NCBI GenBank assembly: GCA_036387415.1
Contig: DASVTU010000035.1
Span: 1-42,256, forward strand
Direction: 5' to 3'
Source of the DNA: DASVTU01 sp036387415
GTDB taxonomy: Bacteria; Acidobacteriota; Blastocatellia; Pyrinomonadales; Pyrinomonadaceae
DNA length: 42,256 nucleotides
How positions within the stretch are numbered: the first letter of the stretch is position 1; each line of letters opens with the position of its first letter. Of the stretch, positions 17,014-26,045 are shown in pieces. Made by a program: the position numbers and the translations under genes. The notes beneath the pieces are model-generated. The model had not been told where the DNA came from. It did no database searches and saw only the letters and a program-made list of their open reading frames with translations.

Positions 17014-17859
17014 CTATTTCTGCTTCGGCTCGGACGACTGTTGCCCGTCGTTTGCGGCGGGCGCGTTCGTGGGAGGTTGCGTGTTGGCGTCGCCGTTGCC
17101 AGTCGTCGTGTTGTTCGCAGGCTTTTCTCCGCGCAAGCTATCGGTGACGCGTTTGAGGTCGTCGGAGAGCGCGGCGCTGCGTGCGGTGTTTGCGCCGTGC
17201 TCGTAGGTTTGCGCGGCGATGCGTAGACTGGCGCGGTACATGCCGCCGATGGAGCCATCGTCGGAGATAGTGCTTGTTCCGACGACGACGGCAATCAAGA
17301 CCATCGTGGCGACGGTGGCAAGTTGCGGCGACACCACCACGTCGAGCCATGAGCGCAACCATTCAGCGATTTGCGCGTGCCACGGAGCGCGGACGAGTTT
17401 GGCTTCGGTCGTGCCGAGCGTGGCTTGCAGGATTCTCGCGTGGAGTCCGGCGGGCACGGCGCGTTCGATACTTATGTATGAGTAGCAAGCGCCGATGGCG
17501 CGCACGACGTGGCCGGGGAGTTCGGTGCAGTTGGCGCAGAGAGCGGCGTGGCGTTCCCAACGATGAAAGAGTGGTGCGGGCAAGAATCCGTCGAGGTAAT
17601 CGGTCAGGTGCGCTTCAAACTCTTCGCAGGTCATCGCCGTTTCGGGCGCGGTCTGCATCAGGATGCGTGCTTCGAGTTCGTGCGATGGTTGGGGGACGGG
17701 GGCAATCCGGCATTCAAGGATGGTGTTTTTAACTTCACTCAAAAGCTCATGGCAGAGCGGGCAACGCAAAGCGTGTTCGGCAAAAGCGCGTCCCTCCTCG
17801 GCAGCGAGCGTGCCATCCAGATAATCGGTTAAGCGTTCTTCAAATTGAGCGCAAAGCAT
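17014..17859 (-). CDS. Anti-sigma factor with two zf-HC2 domains
   Basis: A 281-residue membrane protein. Two zinc-binding anti-sigma modules are arranged in tandem: FEERLTDYLDGTL with HALRCPLCHE (first ~45 residues), and FEAHLTDYLDGFL with HAALCANCTE (about 80-125). A transmembrane helix follows (about 180-200), then a periplasmic part with a Thr/Asn/Pro/Gln-rich tail. It would hold the ECF sigma factor encoded immediately upstream (18007-18612) at the membrane. The gap to the sigma gene is 147 bp. The duplication of the ZAS module is less usual than a single copy; the second copy lacks an extra Cys pair. Confidence 0.85.
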   Translation of the reverse strand: MLCAQFEERLTDYLDGTLAAEEGRAFAEHALRCPLCHELLSEVKNTILECRIAPVPQPSHELEARILMQTAPETAMTCEEFEAHLTDYLDGFLPAPLFHRWERHAALCANCTELPGHVVRAIGACYSYISIERAVPAGLHARILQATLGTTEAKLVRAPWHAQIAEWLRSWLDVVVSPQLATVATMVLIAVVVGTSTISDDGSIGGMYRASLRIAAQTYEHGANTARSAALSDDLKRVTDSLRGEKPANNTTTGNGDANTQPPTNAPAANDGQQSSEPKQK

Positions 17860-18006
17860 GTCTCTCTCGTTTCTCCCCTCCCCTTGTCTTCTACTTTTCT
17901 ACATCATCCGCCCCTTTTAGAAGATGACGATTATTAAACAACCGGCGGAACCCCGTAGCCCCGATTTGTTCCGCTTAACTGACAACGACGAAAACCGTTC
18001 TTCTCT

Positions 18007-18612
18007 TTAAGCGTCGCTCATGGCGACGACGCGCATACGGCGCAGGATTTTCGCCAGTTCGATGCGACCTCGATTGATGCGCGACTTGACCGTGCCTTCC
18101 GGTATCTTCAGGAGGTCAACTATCTCTTGATAGCTCAACTCTTCGATGTCGCGCAGGATCACGCAGGTGCGTAAATCCGTCGGCAGTTTGTCAATTCCGG
18201 CCTGCACTTGCGTGCCGAGTTCGCGCCGTTCGAGTTCCTTCTGCGGCGAGCCGCCCGACGCGTGAAGGTGATATGTGTGCCCTTCGAGGTCTTCGGCGTG
18301 CGTGTCTTGCGGCGCACGCTGACGGCGGCGATAGTCGTCGATTATCAAATTGCGCGCGAGGCGCATCAGCCAGTTTTGCAAGTCGCCCTGCTTCGGGTCG
18401 TACTGTTCGAGCGAACGATAGACGCGGACGAAGACTTCCTGAGTTAAATCTTCGGCGGCGTCTGTGCGCGAAGTGAAGCGGTAGGCGAGATTATAAATCC
18501 GTCGCGAGTAAGTCGAGACAATCTCTTCCCACGCCGCGCCGTCACCCGCGCGACACCTTCTGACCAACTCCGCCCCGTCGCTACTGACGCTCAAAGCTTT
18601 TGCTGCTCCCAC
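18007..18612 (-). CDS. ECF (sigma-70 family, RpoE-like) sigma factor
   Basis: A 201-residue ECF sigma factor. Region 2 is visible in YSRRIYNLAYRFTSRTDAAE followed by DLTQEVFVRVY and WLMRLARNLIIDDYRRR; region 4 in DLRTCVILRDIEELSYQEI followed by PEGTVKSRINRGR. The start is taken as GTG at 18612 (GGAGAGGGG just upstream). The open frame continues to 18729, but a candidate ECF promoter (18694-18719) lies inside that extension, so the longer start is unlikely. It is followed by its probable anti-sigma gene. The region 4-type and zf-HC2 partner place it with RpoE-like ECFs; the stimulus is unknown. Confidence 0.88.
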   Translation of the reverse strand: MGAAKALSVSSDGAELVRRCRAGDGAAWEEIVSTYSRRIYNLAYRFTSRTDAAEDLTQEVFVRVYRSLEQYDPKQGDLQNWLMRLARNLIIDDYRRRQRAPQDTHAEDLEGHTYHLHASGGSPQKELERRELGTQVQAGIDKLPTDLRTCVILRDIEELSYQEIVDLLKIPEGTVKSRINRGRIELAKILRRMRVVAMSDA

Positions 18613-18693
18613 CTCGCGCCCCTCTCCGTGTGCCGTCGGGGTCAAAAAAACAGCAACCCGCGACAGGTGGCAACCCCCTCGACATTCGGGCTT

Positions 18694-18719
18694 TACGAGG
18701 AATGATTGGCGAAAGTTCC
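18694..18719 (-). promoter_or_regulatory. Candidate ECF-type (self-regulated) promoter of the sigma factor
   Basis: On the minus strand GGAAC (18719-18715), a 17-bp spacer and CGTA (18697-18694) fit the -35 GGAAC and -10 CGT-type elements used by many ECF sigma factors. It sits about 80 bp upstream of the GTG start. The rest of the 343-bp gap up to 18955 shows no gene. Confidence 0.5.
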
Positions 18720-18955
18720 CGCCGCTCACCTGAAATTACCGATGCCGGACGCCGCGCCGTGCCCGAAACCTTTCGGAGTCTCGCCTTGCGCCCTCCTAGC
18801 GAACTATTATAGCCTTGCGTTTGCTGCAAGATATTGTGGCGATTCGTCCGGCGCGCGTCAACCGCGACGGGCAAAAACGGCGGCGAGACACCGGCGACGC
18901 ACGCAATCGTTAGCAAACGACGCCCGCAATTTGTCGGTACGAGAACTCTTATCCT

Positions 18956-20026
18956 TTGCGTAAATATCTAAAATTCGCCGCGCTCTGCCTGCTGGCCGCG
19001 CTCGTCCTTTTCTGGTTCGGCAGGAACCTCAACTGGAACGAAGTTTCGGAAGCCATCCGACGTGCCGACGTGCGTCTGATTGCGGTGGCGTGTCTCTTTG
19101 TTTGCTTAACCTATTTTTTGCGTGCGCTGCGCTGGCGCGCACTGCTCGCGCCGCTCGCGCCGGAAACTTCGCTGCGCGAATTATTTGCGGCGACCACCGT
19201 GGGCTTCGGTGCGGTCTTTCTCATCGGTCGTGCGGGCGAAGTCGTCCGACCCGCGTTTCTGCCCTTGCGCGAGCCGCGCGTGCGTCCGAGCGCGTCTTTT
19301 GTCACGATTGCCGTCGAACGCATCTACGACATGTCAGCCATCGTCGTGTTGTTTGCCGCCAATCTGCTCGTCTTTCGCGCGCCAGGAGGCGACGCGGCGG
19401 CCTACGCGCGCGTGCGACAAGCGGGGTTGCTGCTGTTAATCGGCGCGGTGGCGGGCATCGCCGCGCTCGTCTGGTTCCGGCGACGCGCAGATGTGGTGGT
19501 CGGCTGGCTCGAAGGATTACTCACACGCGCGCCGCGCGTCGTGAATCGCGTCGGGCGAATCGCGACGGGACTTCTCGCGCAGTTGGCGCGTTCGCTCGGC
19601 GTCCTGACGGATGCGCGCGAACTGTTGGTAACGGTCGGCCTGACGGCTCTGCTGTGGGGTTCGATTGCGCTCGCCAATTTTCTCGTCATGCGCGCTTTCG
19701 GTTTGGGGTTGGGTTTGAGTGCGGCGGTCTTTGTGATGGGCTGGTCGCTGGTCGGCTCGCTGGTGCCGACGCCGGGCGGCGCAGCCGGAACCTTTCATGC
19801 CGCGACCGCCGCCGGACTCATCTTTCTCGGCATCGCACGCCCCGAAGCGGCAGCCATCTCCATCATCCTGCATCTGGTGGTCTTCGCGCCCGCGCTCTTT
19901 TTCGGTCTCTACTATTTCCTACGCAGCGACGTGAGCCTCGCGCGCCTACGGCATCTGATGTCAACGGAAGATGACGACGGCGTGGCGGCGAAGCCTGCTG
20001 GCGTCGCGACATCGGAAGTTGCCTGA
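18956..20026 (+). CDS. UPF0104/LPG-synthase-like integral membrane protein
   Basis: A 356-residue polytopic membrane protein with about eight hydrophobic segments, matching the lysylphosphatidylglycerol synthase transmembrane (UPF0104) family. Motifs are RALRWRALLAPLAP near residue 60, GRAGEVVRPAFLPLREPRV near 90, VAVERIYDM-type helix (SFVTIAVERIYDMSA) and TPGGAAGTFHAATAAGL near 265. Members flip or modify lipids, or have no assigned function; the soluble aminoacyl-transferase domain of MprF is absent. The start is TTG at 18956 with only weak ribosome-binding sequence. It diverges from the sigma factor gene and is followed by nrdR. Confidence 0.85.
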   Translation: MRKYLKFAALCLLAALVLFWFGRNLNWNEVSEAIRRADVRLIAVACLFVCLTYFLRALRWRALLAPLAPETSLRELFAATTVGFGAVFLIGRAGEVVRPAFLPLREPRVRPSASFVTIAVERIYDMSAIVVLFAANLLVFRAPGGDAAAYARVRQAGLLLLIGAVAGIAALVWFRRRADVVVGWLEGLLTRAPRVVNRVGRIATGLLAQLARSLGVLTDARELLVTVGLTALLWGSIALANFLVMRAFGLGLGLSAAVFVMGWSLVGSLVPTPGGAAGTFHAATAAGLIFLGIARPEAAAISIILHLVVFAPALFFGLYYFLRSDVSLARLRHLMSTEDDDGVAAKPAGVATSEVA

Positions 20027-20190
20027 ATATTGGAGTCGCAACGGGCAGAGAGAGCGCATTTGCTGTTACACTTATCGCAGCGCACTTGCTGCGACGCTTG
20101 TTGTTAAGAAGTTGTTGATTTGTCAGAGGTTCAGGGTATTAGCTTTTTCGACGGAAGCCTTTTCAATTTCGCTGGGCGGGAGTGGGACAC

Positions 20191-20658
20191 ATGAAATGTC
20201 CATTCTGCGGTTATCTGGAAGACAAGGTGGTGGATTCGCGCGAGTCGCGCGAGGGCGAGGCGATTCGCCGTCGGCGCGAGTGCTTGCGTTGCGAGCGGAG
20301 GTTTACGTCGTATGAACGCATCGACGAAATCCCGTACATGGTCATCAAAAAGGACGGGCGGCGCGAGCCGTTCGACCGCAATAAGGTGATGGCCGGGCTG
20401 CTGCGCGCCTGCGAGAAGCGTCCCATTCCTTCTGCTAAACTGGACGCTATCGTCAATTCGATTGAGAAGTACGTGCAGGAATCGCCGGAGCGCGAACGCC
20501 CGACCAGTAAAATCGGTGAGATGATTATGCGTCGGCTCAAGGAACTCGACAAAGTGGCTTACGTGCGTTTCGCTTCCGTCTATCTCGAATTTGAAGACGT
20601 GACGGAGTTCATGCACGAACTAAAGACGCTGGTGCGGAAACGCTCCGACGGCAAATAA
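20191..20658 (+). CDS. nrdR: Transcriptional regulator NrdR
   Basis: NrdR represses ribonucleotide reductase genes in response to dATP/ATP. The zinc ribbon CPFCGYLEDKV ... CLRCERRFTSYE is at the N-terminus, followed by the ATP-cone domain (VIKKDGRREPFDRNKVMAGL ... VRFASVYLEFED). 155 residues, the usual length. The ATG at 20191 is preferred over GTG at 20182, since GGGAG lies about 7-8 nt before it and the conserved protein starts MKCPFC. It probably shares a transcript with hsp20, 7 bp downstream. Confidence 0.95.
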   Translation: MKCPFCGYLEDKVVDSRESREGEAIRRRRECLRCERRFTSYERIDEIPYMVIKKDGRREPFDRNKVMAGLLRACEKRPIPSAKLDAIVNSIEKYVQESPERERPTSKIGEMIMRRLKELDKVAYVRFASVYLEFEDVTEFMHELKTLVRKRSDGK

Positions 20659-20665
20659 CGTAGTA

Positions 20666-21130
20666 ATGACTAAACCAGTAGCGACAGCCGGACTTGAGCG
20701 GATTGAGTTGGAGCGTTTGCGCCGCCGTGTGGAACACCTGTTCGCGGCGTTGCATGAGGCGGCAGAGGAAGCGGCGTTGTCTGTGCCGGGCAAGATTGTG
20801 CCGCCGGTTGATTTGTGCGAATCGGACGACGTGGTGACGGTGCGCTTGGAGATGCCGGGCGTGCCCGCCGAGTCGATGGAAGTGTTGCTGACGAGCACGC
20901 AACTGCGCGTCGTCGGCAGGAAAAAAAAGAGTGCAACGCGCGGTCGCCTTGTGCATCTATGTTCTGAAAGAAGTTACGGACATTTTAGCCGCACCGTTGC
21001 TCTGCGCTGGCCTGTCAGCGTGCGCGAAGCAACCGCCACGCTCGCGCACGGCGTGCTTACTGTGCGCCTGCCGAAACTAAAGGACAGACGCGGCGCGGAG
21101 TTTAGAATAACCGTCAACAGTGAGGAGTGA
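20666..21130 (+). CDS. Small heat-shock protein, Hsp20/alpha-crystallin family
   Basis: A 154-residue Hsp20: a helical N-terminal arm (about residues 8-35), then the alpha-crystallin domain from PPVDLCESDDVVTVRLEMPG to VLTVRLPKL. The conserved ending motif (A-x-x-x-n-GVLTVRLPK) is intact (HGVLTVRLPKLK). It binds unfolding proteins without ATP. ATG at 20666 begins 7 bp after the nrdR stop, and lon follows 109 bp downstream, so the three genes form a protein-quality/dNTP-control cluster. Confidence 0.88.
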   Translation: MTKPVATAGLERIELERLRRRVEHLFAALHEAAEEAALSVPGKIVPPVDLCESDDVVTVRLEMPGVPAESMEVLLTSTQLRVVGRKKKSATRGRLVHLCSERSYGHFSRTVALRWPVSVREATATLAHGVLTVRLPKLKDRRGAEFRITVNSEE

Positions 21131-21140
21131 CGGTCGAAAG

Positions 21141-21227
21141 GATTGATTCATTTGACGAATTGGCTCATTTGATTCATTGATTTAATCACGCGATGATTCA
21201 ATGAACCGATAATGAAATGAATCAATC
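21141..21227. promoter_or_regulatory. Nested inverted repeats upstream of lon
   Basis: GATTGATTCATTT (21141-21153) and its exact reverse complement (21215-21227) bracket a second pair, TTCATTGA (21173-21180) and TCAATGAA (21198-21205). All share a TGATTCATT-like core. They fill the 109-bp gap before lon, with the right arm only 12 nt upstream of the lon ATG. This could be operator sites for a repressor of lon or a structured leader. Confidence 0.5.
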
Positions 21228-21239
21228 ACAGTTAAAATT

Positions 21240-23690
21240 ATGCCTGCAATCACAAACATGACAGAGGGGTTGGAAGTCGCCGCCGACGACGCGGCGCGTG
21301 GCGAGCAGCAATTTCAGATTCCGCCGATGCTGCCCATCCTGCCGTTGCGCGACATCGTGATTTACCCATTCATGATCGTGCCGTTGTTCGTCTCGCGCGA
21401 GAAGTCGATTCGCGCGGTGGACGAGGCGCTCGGCGAGAACCGCATGATTCTGCTCGCTTCGCAGAAAGACCTCGACAAAGAAGAACCGACGGGCGAAGAC
21501 CTCTACGGCGTCGGCACGGTCGCCGTCATCATGCGGATGCTCAAACTCCCCGACGGACGCATACGCATACTCGTCCAGGGACTCTCGCGCGCACGCATCG
21601 AAGCCGTCGAGGAGGTTGAATACCTGCGCGCGCATCTGAGCGTCGTACAGGAGACGCCCGCGCCGGAACGCTCGCTGGAAGTCGAAGCGTTGGTCAGAAA
21701 CGTCCGCGCGTCGATGGAGAAGGCCGCGAATCTCGGCAAAAACATCTCGCCCGAAGTGATGGCGATTGTCGCCAACTTGGACGAACCCGGACGACTCGCA
21801 GATCTCGCCGCGTCGAATCTCGAATTGAAGGTTGAAGACGCGCAATCCGTGCTCGACATCGCCGACACGACGGCACGCCTGCGTCGCGTCAACGACCTGT
21901 TGAATAAAGAGATTGAAGTCCTCACCGTGCAGCAGGAAATCAACACGCAGGCGCGCGCCGATATCGACCGCTCACAACGCGAGTTTTATCTGCGTCAACA
22001 ACTCAAGGCCATTCAGTCGGAACTCGGCGAGGGCAACGAACTCGCGGAGGAAATCGCGCAGTTTCGTGAAAAGATTGAGGCCGTCAAAATGCCTAAGGCC
22101 GCCGAAGATGAGGCCTTGCGTCAACTCAAAAAACTCGAACGCATGCACCCCGACGCAGCCGAGACGGCGACGCTCAGAAATTGGATGGAGATTATGACCG
22201 ACCTTCCGTGGTCGAAATCTTCAAAAGACAATCTCGACTTGCAGAAGGCCGAGCAGATTTTGGACGAAGACCACTATGGTCTCGAAAAGGTCAAAGAACG
22301 CATCCTCGAATCGCTCGCCGTCAGGAAGTTGAAGGAGAAGCCGAAGGGGTCAATCTTGTGTCTCGTTGGCCCGCCGGGCGTCGGCAAAACCAGTCTCGGA
22401 CGTTCCATCGCACGCGCGCTCGACCGTCGTTTCGTGCGTCTCAGTCTGGGTGGCCTGCATGACGAGGCGGAGATTCGCGGGCATCGTCGCACCTACGTCG
22501 GCGCGATGCCGGGGCGCATCATTCAAGCTCTGCAACAGGCGGCGACCAACAACCCGCTCATCATGCTCGACGAGATTGACAAGGTGGGCGCGGATTTTCG
22601 CGGTGACCCATCCTCGGCGCTCCTCGAAGTGTTAGACCCGGAACAGAATAACTCCTTCCGCGACAACTATCTGGGCGTCACGTTCGACTTGTCCAACGTC
22701 ATGTTTATGACGACGGCCAACGTGCTCGACACGATTCAGGCCGCTCTGCGCGACCGCATGGAAGTGATTCGTCTCGCGGGTTACACGGAGGAGGAGAAAC
22801 TCGAAATCGCGCGCCGACACCTCCTGCCCAAGCAGATGGAGGAGAACGGCATCACCCCGAAACACCTACGCATCTCGAAGCCCGCGCTCGCCGCCATCAT
22901 TTTGCAGTACACGCAGGAGGCGGGTTTGCGTCAACTCGAACGCGAAATCGGCACGGTCTGCCGCAAGGTGGCGCGTCGCATCGCGGAAGGAAAGCAGGAA
23001 GCCCTGAGCGTCACGCCGAAGAACGTGCATGAGTTTTTGGGCGCGCCCAAGATGTTTCCCGACGAGATTTTGAAGAAAGACCAGATTGGCGTCGCCACGG
23101 GACTCGCGTGGACAGCCGTCGGCGGCGACGTGCTCTTTATCGAAGCCCTCCGGTCGAAGGGCAAAGGAAATCTCGTCCTCACCGGACAACTCGGCGACGT
23201 GATGAAAGAGTCGGCGCAGGCCGCCTATTCTTACGCCAAATCGCGCGCCGTCTCGCTCGGCATCCCCGAAGACGATTTCTCGAACTACGACCTCCACATA
23301 CACATCCCCGAAGGCGCGATTCCGAAAGACGGCCCTTCCGCCGGAATTACGCTGGCGACGGCGATGGTTTCCTCTCTCGCGCAGCGCCCCGTCCGCAAAG
23401 ACGTGGCGATGACAGGAGAAATCACACTTCGAGGGAACGTTTTGCCAGTCGGCGGCGTGAAAGAGAAAGTGCTGGCGGCGCGGCGTGCGCGCGTCACGAA
23501 AATTATCTTGCCCGCGCTCAACCGACGCGACATGGACGAAGTGCCGAAAGAGCTTTTCGGCGACATCAAATTCGTCTTCGTCGAGCACGTCACGGAGGTG
23601 TTTCAGGAGGCTTTGAAGGACAAAGTGCCGACGCCTGCGCCGCGCGTCGAGCGTCCGCCGCGACTGCCGCAGGCGGCCTCCGCGCCGTAG
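21240..23690 (+). CDS. lon: ATP-dependent protease La (Lon)
   Basis: An 816-residue LonA: an N-terminal substrate-binding LAN domain (starting PILPLRDIVIYPFMIVPLFV), a coiled-coil middle, the AAA+ module with Walker A GPPGVGKTSL (near residue 377) and Walker B IMLDEIDK, and the C-terminal protease with the Ser-Lys dyad (PKDGPSAGIT, Ser near 699; GGVKEKVLAARRA, Lys near 741). It degrades misfolded and regulatory proteins in the cytoplasm. The 32-residue N-terminal extension before the conserved PxLPLRD is somewhat long; the ATG at 21240 has a poor Shine-Dalgarno, while an ATG at 21258 is also possible. Preceded by nrdR-hsp20. Confidence 0.96.
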   Translation: MPAITNMTEGLEVAADDAARGEQQFQIPPMLPILPLRDIVIYPFMIVPLFVSREKSIRAVDEALGENRMILLASQKDLDKEEPTGEDLYGVGTVAVIMRMLKLPDGRIRILVQGLSRARIEAVEEVEYLRAHLSVVQETPAPERSLEVEALVRNVRASMEKAANLGKNISPEVMAIVANLDEPGRLADLAASNLELKVEDAQSVLDIADTTARLRRVNDLLNKEIEVLTVQQEINTQARADIDRSQREFYLRQQLKAIQSELGEGNELAEEIAQFREKIEAVKMPKAAEDEALRQLKKLERMHPDAAETATLRNWMEIMTDLPWSKSSKDNLDLQKAEQILDEDHYGLEKVKERILESLAVRKLKEKPKGSILCLVGPPGVGKTSLGRSIARALDRRFVRLSLGGLHDEAEIRGHRRTYVGAMPGRIIQALQQAATNNPLIMLDEIDKVGADFRGDPSSALLEVLDPEQNNSFRDNYLGVTFDLSNVMFMTTANVLDTIQAALRDRMEVIRLAGYTEEEKLEIARRHLLPKQMEENGITPKHLRISKPALAAIILQYTQEAGLRQLEREIGTVCRKVARRIAEGKQEALSVTPKNVHEFLGAPKMFPDEILKKDQIGVATGLAWTAVGGDVLFIEALRSKGKGNLVLTGQLGDVMKESAQAAYSYAKSRAVSLGIPEDDFSNYDLHIHIPEGAIPKDGPSAGITLATAMVSSLAQRPVRKDVAMTGEITLRGNVLPVGGVKEKVLAARRARVTKIILPALNRRDMDEVPKELFGDIKFVFVEHVTEVFQEALKDKVPTPAPRVERPPRLPQAASAP

Positions 23691-24057
23691 GTCGCGGGCG
23701 GCTCTAAGTTGTGTCTTTTCAGTAGTTAAGATGTGAAAATTTCTTGCGCTGACCGCACAACCCGCCGCCTCCCCACAGCATCTATTAACTACTCCTGATG
23801 AAGCGGTTTTGGATGGAAAAAACGCCCGCTTCGTCTTTTCTATCAATCGGATAGAGTTTGACATGCGCTCGCGCCGTGTGATAGTTATGGAGACTGCTCG
23901 ACGGCTCAATCTCAGAGTCAGGAGCCTTCCAACGAGATTCGGTTCATAAACGCAATTATTAACCCCTCGCTGAAATCATAGTGGATGCCGCTCGCGTGGC
24001 CTTGTGGAACAGGTCGCCATTGTGGATTCGCTTCAAGCTGATAAGGAGAACGACCAC
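23691..24057 (+). promoter_or_regulatory. lon terminator and transglycosylase promoter region
   Basis: This 367-bp gap has no gene. A bulged hairpin (GAAGCGG near 23799 with CCCGCTTC near 23827, followed by GTCTTTTC) may terminate lon. TTGACA (23858-23863) with ATAGTT 17 bp later is a possible, weak-minus-10 promoter for the downstream transglycosylase. Confidence 0.4.
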
Positions 24058-25818
24058 TTGAAGACTCCGAGCCTTCCCCGTTTGTTCGCCCACGCTGCAC
24101 TTGTCGCAACGTTTGTCGTCCCCGCCAACCTCTTGGCACAGACCCCCTCGGCTTCTATCCTCCGCGATACGCCCAACGAAATTGAGCGCGAAGACCCCCG
24201 CGTGCAACAAGTTATCGCACGCGCCGAGAACCATTTCAAACAGGGCAAGCTGAATCTGGAAGACAACAAACGCGAGCAAGCGCGCGACGAGTTCGACAAG
24301 GCGGTGGACACCGTTTTGGAATCCGGTTTGGACGTGCGCGCACACGCGCGCCTGCGTGATTACTATCTCCAACTGGTTGAGCGCGTCTACCGCGAAGAGG
24401 TTCCGCTGCAACAGTTACAGCCGCAGACCACGGTCGGAAACGTCGAGATTGCGAAAGCCTCTCTGCAGGACGGCGGCGCAGCCGCGACGGCGGCGCAAAA
24501 TCCGCCGCAAGTCGGTTTCCGCGAACAGAAATTTGAGCCGTCGCCGCTCGATGAGTTGAGCAAACTCGTCTTGACCGAGGAAGAAAAGACCGTCTCGCCG
24601 GAGAAGGTGGCGCAACTCGAACAGGAAATCAACACGGTCGATTTCAGATTCCGCTCCAACGCGCTCATCCAGCAGTTCATTAACTACTATCAGGGACGCG
24701 GGCGCGGCACAATGGAGTCGGGTTTGCGTCGTTCAGGTCGTTACATGAAACTGGCGCGACAGATTTTCCGCGAAGAAGGCGTGCCGGAAGACATCGCTTG
24801 GCTCGGACAGGTGGAAAGCGCGTGGCGTCCCACGGCGCGTTCGTGGGCGGCGGCCTCCGGCCTCTGGCAGTTCATTCCGAGCACAGGCTCCGAGTATGGC
24901 CTGCGTCAGACCGCCTGGGTTGACGAGCGCAACAGCATCGAGAAAGCGACGCGCGCCTCGGCTCGCTATTTGAAACATCTCGCCAACTATTATCGAGGCA
25001 ACTGGGAACTCGCGCTCGGCGCGTACAACACCGGCCCCGGCAACATCGACCGTGGTATTCGTCGCGGTGGCGCAGCCGATTTCTGGGCGGCTTATCCCTA
25101 CATCGCGCAGGAGACGCGCAACTACGTTCCAAACATTCTCGCAACCATCATTATTGCGAAAAACCCCGAAAAATACGGCTTCGGCCACGTCCGACCGGAA
25201 GCGCCGCTCTCGTTTGACCGCGTGAGCGTGCCATCGGCGACGAGCCTGCAACTTATCGCGAGCCTGACCGACACCAGCGTCGATGTCGTCCGCAATCTCA
25301 ACCCGCAACTGCGTCGCGACGTGACGCCGCGCGGCGAATCCTACGTTCTTCTCGTTCCGCCCGGACGCGGCAAACAACTCGTCGCGCTCCTCAAGCGGAT
25401 TCCGGTTGACCGTCGCGACACGGTGGCGCGCACCATCAATGTCTCGCCCGGCGAAAGCATTGAAGCCGTCGCCGCGCGCACGGGCACCAACGTCGCGCAA
25501 CTTCAGGCGTGGAACAACGGCGTGGATTTGAGCAGCGGCGGCAAAATCGTTGTCCCGACGGGTTCAAATCTCAAGTTGGCGGGCATGACACGCACGCGCG
25601 GCAACACCGCGCCCGCCGGGAGCAGCCTCGTTACCTATCGCGCCAAACGCGGCGAAACCGTGGCGCAAATCGCCACGCGTTACGGCGCGTCGGTGGAAGA
25701 GGTGGCGAAGCTGAACGGCGTCGCCGCTAACGCGCAGTTGGAACAGGGCAGGGAGATACGGATTCCCTCGCAGGGCAACGGAGGCGCGTCATCGCGTCCG
25801 GCAGCGCGTCGCCGCTAG
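24058..25818 (+). CDS. MltD-like lytic transglycosylase with LysM domains
   Basis: A 586-residue exported protein. The signal peptide ends in LLAQT. A helical N-terminal part (40-190) is followed by an SLT domain: catalytic Glu in LGQVESAWRP (near residue 253), ASGLWQFIPSTG, and NWELALGAYNTGPGNIDR. C-terminal to it are three LysM-type repeats (about 385-430, 455-500, 525-575; for example YRAKRGETVAQIATRYG). It cleaves peptidoglycan glycan strands to 1,6-anhydroMurNAc ends. TTG at 24058 is chosen because AAGGAG lies 8 nt upstream and it places the signal peptide at the N-terminus; an in-frame start at 24004 is unsupported. A strong terminator follows. Confidence 0.9.
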   Translation: MKTPSLPRLFAHAALVATFVVPANLLAQTPSASILRDTPNEIEREDPRVQQVIARAENHFKQGKLNLEDNKREQARDEFDKAVDTVLESGLDVRAHARLRDYYLQLVERVYREEVPLQQLQPQTTVGNVEIAKASLQDGGAAATAAQNPPQVGFREQKFEPSPLDELSKLVLTEEEKTVSPEKVAQLEQEINTVDFRFRSNALIQQFINYYQGRGRGTMESGLRRSGRYMKLARQIFREEGVPEDIAWLGQVESAWRPTARSWAAASGLWQFIPSTGSEYGLRQTAWVDERNSIEKATRASARYLKHLANYYRGNWELALGAYNTGPGNIDRGIRRGGAADFWAAYPYIAQETRNYVPNILATIIIAKNPEKYGFGHVRPEAPLSFDRVSVPSATSLQLIASLTDTSVDVVRNLNPQLRRDVTPRGESYVLLVPPGRGKQLVALLKRIPVDRRDTVARTINVSPGESIEAVAARTGTNVAQLQAWNNGVDLSSGGKIVVPTGSNLKLAGMTRTRGNTAPAGSSLVTYRAKRGETVAQIATRYGASVEEVAKLNGVAANAQLEQGREIRIPSQGNGGASSRPAARRR

Positions 25819-25861
25819 CATTCGAGCCTTTTCGGAGACACGCCGGAACGGTCACACAGAT

Positions 25862-25898
25862 GAGCGCGCTTTCAACTCCCCAAGTTGAAAGCGCGCTC
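25862..25898 (+). terminator. Rho-independent terminator after the transglycosylase
   Basis: A perfect 16-bp stem (25862-25877 with 25883-25898), 5-nt loop, is followed by CTTGTTTTTC. Confidence 0.85.
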
Positions 25899-25983
25899 CT
25901 TGTTTTTCAAACCCAAGTTTTACAAACCTAAACGAGTTCGCCGCCCACTATCACGCCAGAGCAAATTGCTTCCACTTAGATTG

Positions 25984-26042
25984 GGTTCGCCCCACGCGTT
26001 CGATTTAAGTGGCACTCTGACCACGATGAACGGGGGCGAACC
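25984..26042 (+). promoter_or_regulatory. Inverted repeat abutting the comM start
   Basis: GGTTCGCCCC (25984-25993) and GGGGCGAACC (26033-26042) are exact reverse complements. The right arm ends 3 nt before the comM ATG at 26046 and covers the only G-rich stretch available as ribosome binding site, so pairing could hide it. Function is not established. Confidence 0.35.
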
Positions 26043-26045
26043 TCT

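Noticed and set aside
22866..23909. Long minus-strand frame opposite the lon protease domain
   Set aside because: Antisense of lon with no motif or ribosome binding site; a codon-bias shadow.
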